A stretch of DNA of 5,470 nt from Bacteroidota bacterium (GTDB taxonomy: Bacteria; Bacteroidota; Kryptoniia; Kryptoniales; JAKASW01), in NCBI GenBank assembly GCA_021796055.1, contig JAJYOS010000494.1:1-5470 (forward strand), written 5' to 3'. The position numbers were made by a program, and so were the translations under genes. This document shows, piece by piece, positions 1 to 5,470 of the stretch. The stretch's first letter is position 1, and each line of letters starts with the position of its first letter. Under the pieces are notes generated by a model. It had not been told where the DNA came from and searched no databases. It saw only the letters and a list, made by a program, of their open reading frames with translations.

Positions 1-1938
1 CGACGCATGGAACGCCGACCCCTGGTTGAACTCGTTGCTCTGCAGGCCGTCATCCTGCGTGTAATCCTTCACATTTCCCGTCGACGGCGAATACCTGCAT
101 ATGCCCATGTCCGTGCTGAGCCAGAGATTCCCCTGGTTGTCCTTGAGAATGCCATAGATGACGTTGTTCGGCAGACCGTCTTCCACGGTCACATGGCGGA
201 CGAGAGTGCCGGCTTCGGTAATTTCGAGCAAGCCGCCGTACGTACCTACCCACAACATTCCGCCGGATCCGCCGGCTATGCTGAGAACGCTTTTCCCGGC
301 AAGCGTATTCTCGAACGCGCTATCCCTGAAAACACGGACGAACTTCTCCGTGTGCCTATCGAGCCTATGTAGAGGGAAGGAATATCCGCCAATCCACATC
401 GTCCCGTTCGCGTCCTGAAAGATCGTGTTGACAGATGCGGAGTACGGAAAGGGCTTCTGAAGGAAACCATCCGACGTATGTCTGATCAGAGTGACGCCGT
501 TTGAATTCCCTGCCCAGATGTTTCCCGCGCGGTCCTGATAGAGCGAGTTCACCACGTCTGTAAATACGGATTTGTATTGCGGGACCGACAGCTTGATATT
601 CCTGGCGACAGGGTCCGCATAATGCCCGTTTCGGAAGGTGAGTACATCAATGCCTCCCCCGTTGCTGCCGGCCCAGATAGATATCTCTCGGCTCGTCCTG
701 TCGGCCAATACACACCAGAACGTATTCGCTGTCAGATCGCGGAGCACACCGGACCCACCGATATACCTTGTGAACCTTCCGCTTGCCGGGTTAAAACGGT
801 CCAGCCCTCCTTGAGTGGCAATCCAGATTCTTCCTCTTGCGTCCTCCGCGAATGAGCGGACTCGCGCATTGCTCAGGTTGTTCTTTTCTTTGGGATTCAA
901 GGTGTAGAATGCAAACTTTTTCTTAGTTGGGACGTATTTGTTAATCCCATCGTACGTTCCTATCCACAGGATTCCTGATTTGTCCTTGCAGAGAGACAGC
1001 ACGCTGTTCTCGGATAAGCTGGCGCGGTCGTTTGGATTATGCCGGTATGCGGCGACCGTATCTCCGGTCACACCTATGAAACCAAGGCCGTCATAAGAAG
1101 CAAGCCACATCGTGCCGTCGCCGTTCAATACCGCTCCTTCCGAACCGATGTTTTGTTCTATTCGCTCCGTGAAAGTTCTCTTCCACGGGACAAGTCTCTT
1201 CCCGACCGAATCGTAAGTCCATACTCCCGAACCGATGAAGAGCAGAGTACCGTGGCTTGTTTGGAGGATCTTGTTGATCACGACTCTCCGCGGACCAAGC
1301 CGGAATATTGTTCCCGTCTTTCTATCGAGTATATCCGCACCGTTGATGCTGCCGATCCAAAACCTCCCCTCCCGGTCTTCAAAGATCGAACTTACGAAAT
1401 CATCGCGAATTGTGTCCGAGTCGTTTCCATGAAGCAAATAACGGCGGAAGGTGCCGGTTGCAGGGTCGAAGCGATTAAGTCCGTCCTCGGTCCCGATCCA
1501 GACAGTTCCCTCACGGTCCTGATATATCGCGTGAATCTTGTTGCTGCTCAGACTGCTGCGATCTCCGGGCTTGTGAAGGTACTGGGCGAATCGACCTGTA
1601 GTCTGGTCGTAAACGCTGACTCCTCCGCCGAGCGTTCCGACCCACAAGGATCCCTCGCGGTCGACCATCAGCCTGGATATATAATTGTATGAGACCGACG
1701 TCGAATCCCGGGGGTTGTTCCTGAAGATTTTGAACGAATAACCGTCGTACCTGTCGAGTCCGTCCTGCGTCCCGAACCATAGGAAACCGAGCGAGTCCTG
1801 CGCGATTGCGTAGACCGACGACTGAGAAAGCCCTTGTTCCAGGGAAATATGCTCAAAACCTATACCCAGCGCGGTTCTGACCAGAAAAGCGCCAGACATC
1901 GTGAGCAATAATGAAATCGTGCGTATGTATCTCAACAT
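1..1938 (-). CDS. Two-component regulator propeller sensor protein (N-terminal part, truncated by window edge)
   Basis: The frame is open for exactly 646 codons from an ATG at 1938 to the left edge, with no stop. Residues 1-25 form a signal peptide: MLRYIRT, a hydrophobic stretch, then a likely cut near RTALG. The rest is a chain of about 45-residue beta-propeller blades of the Reg_prop family, each ending in an LW-x-G-T-like motif: LWFGT 53, LWVGT 98, VWIGT 146, FWIGS 193, a degenerate one near 233, MWLAS 277, LWIGT 324, IWIAT 371, IWAGS 421, IWAGN 474, MWIGG 514, LWVGT 562, LWLST 605. That fits two seven-bladed propellers with one blade unrecognised. The sequence GLQSNEFNQGSAF at 631-643 is the usual signature at the end of the second propeller. 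In this family a Y_Y_Y domain, a membrane helix and a histidine kinase (often hybrid, with receiver and AraC-type domains) follow; that part is inferred and lies outside the window. The ligand is unknown; related sensors detect oligosaccharides in the periplasm. The Shine-Dalgarno is weak, but the signal peptide supports this start. Confidence 0.93.
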   Translation of the reverse strand, partial: MLRYIRTISLLLTMSGAFLVRTALGIGFEHISLEQGLSQSSVYAIAQDSLGFLWFGTQDGLDRYDGYSFKIFRNNPRDSTSVSYNYISRLMVDREGSLWVGTLGGGVSVYDQTTGRFAQYLHKPGDRSSLSSNKIHAIYQDREGTVWIGTEDGLNRFDPATGTFRRYLLHGNDSDTIRDDFVSSIFEDREGRFWIGSINGADILDRKTGTIFRLGPRRVVINKILQTSHGTLLFIGSGVWTYDSVGKRLVPWKRTFTERIEQNIGSEGAVLNGDGTMWLASYDGLGFIGVTGDTVAAYRHNPNDRASLSENSVLSLCKDKSGILWIGTYDGINKYVPTKKKFAFYTLNPKEKNNLSNARVRSFAEDARGRIWIATQGGLDRFNPASGRFTRYIGGSGVLRDLTANTFWCVLADRTSREISIWAGSNGGGIDVLTFRNGHYADPVARNIKLSVPQYKSVFTDVVNSLYQDRAGNIWAGNSNGVTLIRHTSDGFLQKPFPYSASVNTIFQDANGTMWIGGYSFPLHRLDRHTEKFVRVFRDSAFENTLAGKSVLSIAGGSGGMLWVGTYGGLLEITEAGTLVRHVTVEDGLPNNVIYGILKDNQGNLWLSTDMGICRYSPSTGNVKDYTQDDGLQSNEFNQGSAFHAS

Positions 1939-2042
1939 TCTAAATCAACCCCAGGCTGCCCGGCGTACGACCCGAAGCCCAGCACGAGCGAGCTTGTCCC
2001 CCGGTTGTTGAAGCCGAATTGATTCCCGGAAACACAAGCGAA
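1932..2042 (-). pseudogene. Possible remnant of a small gene upstream of the sensor
   Basis: An open stretch of 36 codons follows an in-frame TAG (2045-2043) and ends in a TGA (1934-1932) that overlaps the sensor ATG. It encodes ...GNQFGFNNRGTSSLVLG... and ends GQPGVDLEC. Its third codon positions are mostly G or C, like the real genes here, and the composition (Gly, Phe, Asn, aliphatic) looks protein-like, but no good start codon exists in this frame. In another frame an ATG at 2058, preceded by GAAGGG five bases upstream (2069-2064), opens a 37-codon frame starting MNKSIVRLCF and ending at 1945; its later Arg-rich part looks like out-of-frame translation. One reading is a small gene broken by a frameshift and once translationally coupled to the sensor. 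The alternative is chance. I do not recognise the family. Confidence 0.2.
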
Positions 2043-2278
2043 CTATTGACTTATTCATGCCGACCCTTCAACGTGCTGAAGTTCAGATATAATTAAGCAA
2101 TTGAAAACCCTAACAAGAGTAATCCTGAAAAAGTTTGATGTTCGGATACCTGCCTTTTCCCAGCCTTCATATAGAGCTGTAACCAAAGCCGCCTGTCCGC
2201 CGTCCATACTTGAAGGAAAGTGATCGGATCTTCTAATGGGCAAAATATGAATCACATTGGAAGGGAGGGTGATGTTAG
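1939..2278. other. Divergent intergenic spacer between sensor and TonB gene
   Basis: This 340-base spacer separates the minus-strand sensor from the plus-strand TonB gene and must hold the start signals of both. The sensor-proximal third is GC-rich and holds a short protein-like frame (separate entry). The rest is more AT-rich. A 5-bp inverted repeat CTTCA / TGAAG (2066-2070 and 2077-2081, 6-base loop) lies in the middle. A TATAAT at 2088-2093 has no matching -35 element on the plus strand. On the minus strand, TTGTTA near 2110 followed by a TATAT-rich stretch near 2090 is a weak candidate promoter for the sensor. No RNA gene was recognised. Confidence 0.6.
2210..2237 (+). promoter_or_regulatory. 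Candidate sigma70-like promoter for the TonB-family gene
   Basis: TTGAAG (2210-2215), a 16-base spacer, then TCTAAT (2232-2237; five of six matches to TATAAT) lie about 40 bases before the TonB start. This would give a leader of roughly 35 bases holding the GGGAGGG ribosome binding site at 2263-2269. The Bacteroidota-type TAnnTTTG box is not present at the right distance. The call rests on consensus matching only. Confidence 0.3.
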
Positions 2279-3028
2279 ATGGGTAATAATAATAGACCCG
2301 GCGGCAATGTTGACGGCATTCTACGATACGGCGCGTCTATCCCAAGGCGTCTTGCTCAGAGATACACCGGCATCGGTCTGGCAATCGCGGTAGGTCTACA
2401 CCTGGCCGGAGTCGGTGCATACTGGGCTGTGACGTATCTGAATCGTGAGGACGAAAACATGCCGGTCGTCAGGGTGCTGAAGTACAGCGAGCTTGGGCCT
2501 CCGCCGTCAATACAGAATCAACAGGCGCTTCCGCAGGTAGCGGTGTCCACACCGATGGCAAAACCAAATGTGGGTATTCCCGTGCCGGTCCCGGATGCAG
2601 AAGTTTCTCCTGAACAGACGATTGCAACGCAGCAGGAGTTGAGCAAGATTGCGGGCCCTGTATCGCAAGGCAGCGGAGGCGATTCGGTCGGAGTTGCGGT
2701 AGGAGACTTCAAGGTTTCCTCAGACGACACTCCTCCGCCTGATTTCGTGCCCATCGAGAAAGAACCGCAGGTAATCAGGGAAGTCAAGCCTGCATACCCG
2801 GAGCTTGCTCAGAAAGCGGGCATTGAAGGAAGAGTCATCGTAAAGATCTGGGTCGACAAGGACGGGAAGCCGCATAAAGCCATCGTGTTGAAGAGTGATG
2901 CGGAGATATTCAACAATGCCGCGATAAACGCCGCGATGCAGTACCGCTTCACCCCGGCTCTGATGAACAAGGGTCCGGTTGCTGTGTGGGTGGTGATACC
3001 TTTCACCTTCCGGCTCACGCAACATTAA
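2279..3028 (+). CDS. TonB-family energy transducer (249 aa)
   Basis: This is a complete inner-membrane-anchored periplasmic protein that should pass proton-motive energy from ExbB/ExbD-type proteins to TonB-dependent outer-membrane receptors. Residues 1-29 are a short cytoplasmic segment with several basic residues (RR at 23-24). Residues 30-54 are a single hydrophobic anchor. A proline-containing periplasmic linker follows (about 73-162, with PPP at 74-76 and 152-154 and PVPVP at 101-105). The TonB C-terminal domain spans about 163-246: PAYPELAQKAGIEGRV, then VDKDGKPHKAIVLKSD, the AAINAAMQYRFTPA helix-strand, and a final strand VWVVIPFTFRL. This domain layout is typical of FCB-group TonB proteins. 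The start is set by a strong GGGAGGG site (2263-2269) nine bases upstream; an earlier ATG at 2272 stops after four codons. It is divergent from the propeller sensor and convergent with the GlmU-like gene. No exbB or exbD is in view, so the receptor served cannot be told. Confidence 0.93.
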   Translation: MGNNNRPGGNVDGILRYGASIPRRLAQRYTGIGLAIAVGLHLAGVGAYWAVTYLNREDENMPVVRVLKYSELGPPPSIQNQQALPQVAVSTPMAKPNVGIPVPVPDAEVSPEQTIATQQELSKIAGPVSQGSGGDSVGVAVGDFKVSSDDTPPPDFVPIEKEPQVIREVKPAYPELAQKAGIEGRVIVKIWVDKDGKPHKAIVLKSDAEIFNNAAINAAMQYRFTPALMNKGPVAVWVVIPFTFRLTQH

Positions 3029-3124
3029 GAAGCGGAAAGAACTGCCTCCGCAAAGCGCCGCTCAGGACGCCCGATGACTCGGTCAGCTCACCGGGAAACC
3101 GTTCGGTTCAGGAGTCGTGGGTCG
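3029..3124. other. Convergent gap between TonB and GlmU-like genes
   Basis: These 96 bases separate two convergent stop codons. Weak secondary structure is visible: GCGGA / TCCGC (3032-3036 and 3047-3051), AACC / GGTT around a GTTC loop (3097-3108), and an outer GACTC / GAGTC pair (3076-3080 and 3112-3116). None is followed by a T-run on either strand, so a standard intrinsic terminator is not supported. Termination may be factor-dependent. Confidence 0.4.
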
Positions 3125-4408
3125 TCACTGTTCCGGGTCCGGAACGCCGGCTCTGTTGCGCTCCCCCCTCGTTAGTTCAAATACTGTTTTGAAAAGCTGT
3201 TCGCCCGCAATGCTCAACGAGAGTTTCCTTCGCTCCATGACTCGCCTGGCCACTTCGATCACTTTTTCGATCTTATACGTGACCAGGCCATCGGAGGCGC
3301 CTCCCCATGAAAATGACGGGACATATTTCGGCGGAATCCCCGCACCGAAAATATTGCAGCAGACACTCACTGTGGCTCCGGTGTTGAACATCGAATTGAT
3401 CCCGCACTTCGAATGATCACCCATCGTCAGGCCGACGAACTGCGAGCCCGTATCGACAAGTGAGCCGTCGACGTAGACTTTTACACCTCCGTAATCGTTC
3501 TTAAGATCACTGTTGTTGGAGTCCGCTCCGATATTCACCCATTCCCCAAGGTAAGCGTGCCCGAGAAAACCTTCGTGCTGTTTGTTCGAATAAGCATGTA
3601 TGATGGACTCCTCGACCTCGCCTCCCACCTTACACGTCCTGCCGATCGTCGTGTTCTCGTAAATCTTTGCGCCTATCTTGATGATGCTGTTTTCGCCGAC
3701 GAACGCCGGGCCTTCTATTACCGCATTCGGTTTTACCTCCACGTTCTTCGATATATAGATCGGACCTTTTTCCGCATCGAGAACCACGCCGGGTTTCACG
3801 TTCGCTCCTTCTGAAATATGAATCTCGGACGGATTCAAAAGATGCACTCCTTCATATACGCGGCCGACGATTCGAGGCTTCCCGCCCGTCATATCCCTGA
3901 AATCGGAGATAATCTGTGGACCGTTCTGACGGATGAGCTCCCAGGGGTAGGTAATGAGCTGTGCCGCCTGGAATTCCTTTTTAGGCATCGATTCGAAAAA
4001 GCCGGGTTCAATAATGTGGTCGCTGAGCAGAGTTTTTACCCGTTCCAGATTCTGACCGGAAATCCACGCGGCGGCCACCGTCTTCTCTTTCAAGTAAACG
4101 ACATCCGCTCCGGGATATTTGCCTCCAAAAATCGCCGCGGCTTTCTCCGACATCAGCAGCCGGCCGTTTATAAACAAGACCTGTTTCGCTTCGCTCGGGA
4201 TTACATTCAGCGGGACGCCCGGATTCTTCTCCCTGACGATATCTGCCAGGTAATCCCGGGCATGCAGTGCGACATTTTCTTTCGGATACGCCCGGACGAT
4301 CTTCTCCCTCAGTGTGTTGATCCCGCACTTCAGGTCATAAACCGGCCGGAAATGTGCGAGCGGCAGCAGTTTCCTGTAATCTCCGTCTTCAAATATGCAG
4401 ATGTGCAT
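3125..4408 (-). CDS. GlmU-like sugar-phosphate nucleotidyltransferase / left-handed beta-helix protein (427 aa)
   Basis: The protein matches the alternative GlmU family of Bacteroidota and relatives (TIGR03991-like, often annotated 'putative sugar nucleotidyl transferase'), thought to make UDP-GlcNAc by uridylyl transfer and N-acetylation of GlcN-1-P for cell-wall precursors. The N-terminal half (1-175) opens with ICIFEDGDYRKLLPLAHFRP and VYDLKCGINTLREK, the family's replacement for the classical GxGTRM pyrophosphorylase loop; FINGRLLM at 79-86 is a second conserved block. From about 178 the hexapeptide repeats of a left-handed beta-helix begin (GANVKPGVVLD, IYISKNVEVKPNAVIEG, AFVGENSIIKIGAKIYENTTIG). 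SNNSDLKNDYG (297-307) and GDHSKCGINSMFNTGA (330-345) are conserved acyltransferase-side blocks. The C-terminus (about 376-412) is a helical tail. The start is supported by GAGGA (4419-4415) six bases upstream and by the family N-terminus beginning at this Met. Length is normal. The enzymatic role is inferred from family membership; sugar specificity cannot be read from the sequence. Confidence 0.92.
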   Translation of the reverse strand: MHICIFEDGDYRKLLPLAHFRPVYDLKCGINTLREKIVRAYPKENVALHARDYLADIVREKNPGVPLNVIPSEAKQVLFINGRLLMSEKAAAIFGGKYPGADVVYLKEKTVAAAWISGQNLERVKTLLSDHIIEPGFFESMPKKEFQAAQLITYPWELIRQNGPQIISDFRDMTGGKPRIVGRVYEGVHLLNPSEIHISEGANVKPGVVLDAEKGPIYISKNVEVKPNAVIEGPAFVGENSIIKIGAKIYENTTIGRTCKVGGEVEESIIHAYSNKQHEGFLGHAYLGEWVNIGADSNNSDLKNDYGGVKVYVDGSLVDTGSQFVGLTMGDHSKCGINSMFNTGATVSVCCNIFGAGIPPKYVPSFSWGGASDGLVTYKIEKVIEVARRVMERRKLSLSIAGEQLFKTVFELTRGERNRAGVPDPEQ

Positions 4409-4481
4409 GGTCCATCCTCGTAGATTATTCCAGAGTTTCTCAGTTAATGTTAATCTTCAGAAAGTGATCTCAGTCGGTTCA

Positions 4482-4493
4482 CATTTCGAAATG
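4482..4493. repeat. Perfect 12-bp palindrome CATTTCGAAATG
   Basis: The site is fully self-complementary and lies 74 bases upstream of the GlmU-like start codon. Its size and position would suit a dimeric regulator operator, but a palindrome of this length can occur by chance and no second copy was seen in the window. Confidence 0.35.
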
Positions 4494-4728
4494 AGCCGGC
4501 GCGGAGAATATGCAAAATAAATATCTCTGAACCCTCGTCATGGACATTCCGAAATTCAACGGATAAAGCCTGTCAATAATCGGACAAGCGTCAGATTCAC
4601 TTTCAACTCGACATGTTGGTCGGCAAAATGTACAAGTTCTGTTCTCCTAATGCAACTTATTTACGCCGCCGCAAAGCCGTTGACACATTGCGCCGATTGA
4701 GCCTGAGGTGGATTCACACCGACGAGAA

Positions 4729-4751
4729 ATGCGGGAACGGATCACCCGCAT
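4729..4751 (-). terminator. Hairpin, possible terminator of the DUF4900-like remnant
   Basis: A perfect 7-bp stem, ATGCGGG / CCCGCAT (4729-4735 and 4745-4751) with a 9-base loop, lies about 100 bases past the remnant's stop. Read on the minus strand, the stem is followed by TTCTCGT, only a short T-rich tail, so it is a weak intrinsic terminator at best. It could equally be a structural or regulatory repeat. Confidence 0.3.
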
Positions 4752-4754
4752 ATA

Positions 4755-4769
4755 GTTCAAATCATGAAC
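4755..4769. repeat. Small inverted repeat GTTCA-N5-TGAAC
   Basis: Five-base arms with a 5-base loop sit three bases beyond the 7-bp hairpin at 4729-4751, giving two adjacent stem-loops. A third, GTTGGA-ATTA-TCCAAC at 4816-4831, lies some 46 bases further on. The function is unknown. Confidence 0.3.
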
Positions 4770-4849
4770 GGGAAGCGGGGATAAATTAAAGCGTTCAGAA
4801 ACGCCGATGTTCCAGGTTGGAATTATCCAACGGCGGTGCTCTGCCCCGA

Positions 4850-5137
4850 TCACGCCCACCAGGAAACGATCTTGTATCTGTATGCGCTGGGATAACCCGG
4901 AGGGGTCTTTCTGTTGAAGCGAGAGTCGTAGTAATAATCGCTCGTCCATCCGTCGCCGGACGAATTTTCGGTAGCGCCCAGGGAGCAGCCGCTTATGGAA
5001 CCGTAGACAGTGACAGCTCCCATATTCCGGGTCGCCAGGCTGTAGTTTGCCCCAAAGCTCCCGTACTGGGAAAATATTGCTGCGTCCATGGCGTAGTTGT
5101 TTCGCATTTGAGCCGCAGAAGGAGGACAAGGCGGCAT
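4850..5137 (-). pseudogene. Orphan C-terminal fragment of a DUF4900-like protein (95 codons)
   Basis: The frame encodes MPPCPPSAAQ, then NNYAMDAAIFSQYGSFGANY, GAVTVYGSISGCSLGA, DYYYDSRFNRKTPPGYP and finally YKIVSWWA before TGA. This order (DAAI, then SF..NY, then G-x-VTVYGSI, then a Y-x-Y-D-x-R...PP-x-YP block, then a final aromatic strand) resembles the C-terminal end of DUF4900-type proteins, pilus- or PilX-like envelope proteins of several hundred residues in Ignavibacteria, Thermotogae and relatives. The usual N-terminal pilin-like helix and the middle of the protein are absent. An in-frame TAA lies two codons before the ATG and another 17 codons further up, and no ribosome binding site is visible. 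A truncated, untranslated remnant is therefore the most likely reading. A short functional protein is possible but lacks a signal peptide. The family assignment rests on remembered motif order, not on a search. Confidence 0.5.
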
Positions 5138-5182
5138 TTGCGGTTAGATCCAGACTGAGGCACTACCGTATTTGGAAGCCTG

Positions 5183-5221
5183 TTGAAATAATAGTTACTT
5201 AATTTGCATAATATATGTTTG
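5183..5221 (+). promoter_or_regulatory. Candidate promoter region of the phosphoesterase gene
   Basis: In a clearly AT-rich stretch, TTGAAA (5183-5188) is separated by 18 bases from CATAAT (5207-5212), a good sigma70-like pair. Just downstream, TATGTTTG (5214-5221) is an exact match to the Bacteroidota -7 consensus TAnnTTTG, though no TTG is found at the expected -33 distance. Either element would give a leader of about 40-48 bases. Confidence 0.4.
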
Positions 5222-5266
5222 TTTTCGTTTATTGATTCATGAGGAAACTTTAAAACGAGGATTGAT

Positions 5267-5470
5267 ATGAACAAGATTTTAACGACGGGTTTAATTGCAG
5301 TTCTGTCTCTCGGATTCGCGGTCAAATCTCCGCAACGAGGCTCGATTCAGAAATCAAAAGCACTGCCGAAATACGATCATATTGTGGTGGTTATCGAGGA
5401 AAACAAGGGGTTTTCGGAGGTAATCGGTAACAAAGACGCTCCATTCATTAACAACGTCCTTGTAAAGGAG
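5267..5470 (+). CDS. Exported phosphoesterase family protein (N-terminal 68 codons, truncated by window edge)
   Basis: The ATG at 5267 follows a GAGG site (5257-5260) by six bases. Residues 1-18 (MNKILTTGLIAVLSLGFA) form a signal peptide without a lipobox cysteine. A short basic spacer follows, then YDHIVVVIEENKGFSEVIGN and KDAPFINNVL (36-65). This is the opening of the PF04185 phosphoesterase family (acid phosphatase AcpA / phospholipase C-like), in which the Glu-Asn pair of the IEEN motif (here E45, N46) helps bind the catalytic metal. The protein should act in the periplasm or outside the cell on phosphate esters, possibly for phosphate scavenging. Full family members are usually several hundred residues, so most of the gene is beyond the right edge and its other catalytic residues cannot be checked. 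It has its own promoter-like region and is divergent from the DUF4900-like remnant. Confidence 0.88.
   Translation, partial: MNKILTTGLIAVLSLGFAVKSPQRGSIQKSKALPKYDHIVVVIEENKGFSEVIGNKDAPFINNVLVKE

Larger units (their letters stand above)
4409..4849. other. Intergenic region without a credible gene, 441 bases
   Basis: This stretch lies upstream of the GlmU-like gene and downstream of the DUF4900-like fragment, both on the minus strand. No frame here has protein-like composition. It contains a tandem GTTAAT repeat (4443-4454), a 12-bp palindrome (4482-4493), several hairpins (4729-4769, 4816-4831) and a TTGACA on the minus strand (4576-4571) that lacks a fitting -10 box. The promoter of the GlmU-like gene should be in its left part but is not recognisable. 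No tRNA or other RNA gene was seen. Confidence 0.6.

Noticed and set aside
1039..1692. 217-codon open frame on the plus strand
   Set aside because: It lies antisense within the propeller sensor, whose product has clear repeat motifs; the plus-strand product shows no domain or signal.
1..1938. Possible DNA-level tandem repeat array from the recurring blade motifs
   Set aside because: The repetition is at protein level (LW-x-GT blades); the DNA of the blades is strongly diverged, so it is not a repeat array or CRISPR.
2088..2093. Perfect TATAAT on the plus strand
   Set aside because: No -35 hexamer lies at 15-19 bases upstream; the nearest TTGACT (2046-2051) is 36 bases away.
2055..2255. 66-codon minus-strand frame in the divergent spacer
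   Set aside because: It has no convincing ribosome binding site or recognisable features, and it overlaps the likely TonB promoter.
3818..4423. 201-codon open frame on the plus strand
   Set aside because: It is antisense to the N-terminal half of the well-recognised GlmU-like protein and has no family features.
4571..4576. Perfect TTGACA on the minus strand upstream of the GlmU-like gene
   Set aside because: No acceptable -10 hexamer is found at 16-18 bases downstream on that strand.
4647..5129. 160-codon open frame on the minus strand
   Set aside because: It overlaps the DUF4900-like fragment in another frame; its product is rich in Arg, Ser and Cys with no motif, and it extends into gene-free DNA without protein-like composition.
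4993..5325. 110-codon open frame on the minus strand
   Set aside because: It runs antisense through the phosphoesterase start and its promoter and is out of frame with the DUF4900-like fragment.

Overview
The window looks like chromosomal DNA from a Bacteroidota / Ignavibacteriota-type (FCB group) bacterium, probably a free-living or metagenome-derived lineage. Three proteins support this: a secreted two-component-regulator propeller sensor of the hybrid-kinase type, a short TonB-family protein with a 'PAYPELAQ' box, and the alternative (TIGR03991-like) GlmU-type nucleotidyltransferase. A C-terminal fragment resembling DUF4900-type pilus-like proteins points the same way. The lineage is inferred from protein families; no rRNA or marker gene is present.

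Layout from left to right. (1) Positions 1-1938, minus strand: the N-terminal 646 codons of a secreted or periplasmic sensor with about 13 recognisable propeller blades; its C-terminal signalling half lies beyond the left edge. (2) 1939-2278: a 340-base divergent spacer with a candidate promoter for the next gene and a small decayed or spurious reading frame that runs into the sensor start. (3) 2279-3028, plus strand: a complete TonB-family energy transducer of 249 aa. (4) 3029-3124: a short convergent gap without a convincing terminator. (5) 3125-4408, minus strand: a complete 427-aa GlmU-like sugar-phosphate nucleotidyltransferase / left-handed beta-helix protein. (6) 4409-4849: about 440 bases with no credible gene, but with a perfect 12-bp palindrome and a cluster of hairpins. 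(7) 4850-5137, minus strand: an orphan 95-codon C-terminal fragment of a DUF4900-like protein, probably a pseudogene. (8) 5267-5470, plus strand: the first 68 codons of an exported phosphoesterase (PF04185-like acid phosphatase / phospholipase C family), preceded by an AT-rich promoter region and running off the right edge.

The genes do not form one operon, since the strand alternates at every gene. The sensor and the TonB gene are divergent and could share regulatory DNA, which would fit envelope sensing coupled to outer-membrane transport, but no SusC/SusD-type transporter is visible. The GlmU-like gene is probably a stand-alone housekeeping or cell-wall precursor gene. I do not see a clearly new biological system. 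The points most worth a second look are the two short protein-like remnants in the spacers (1932-2042 and 4850-5137), the hairpin cluster downstream of the second remnant, and the unread C-terminal half of the sensor.
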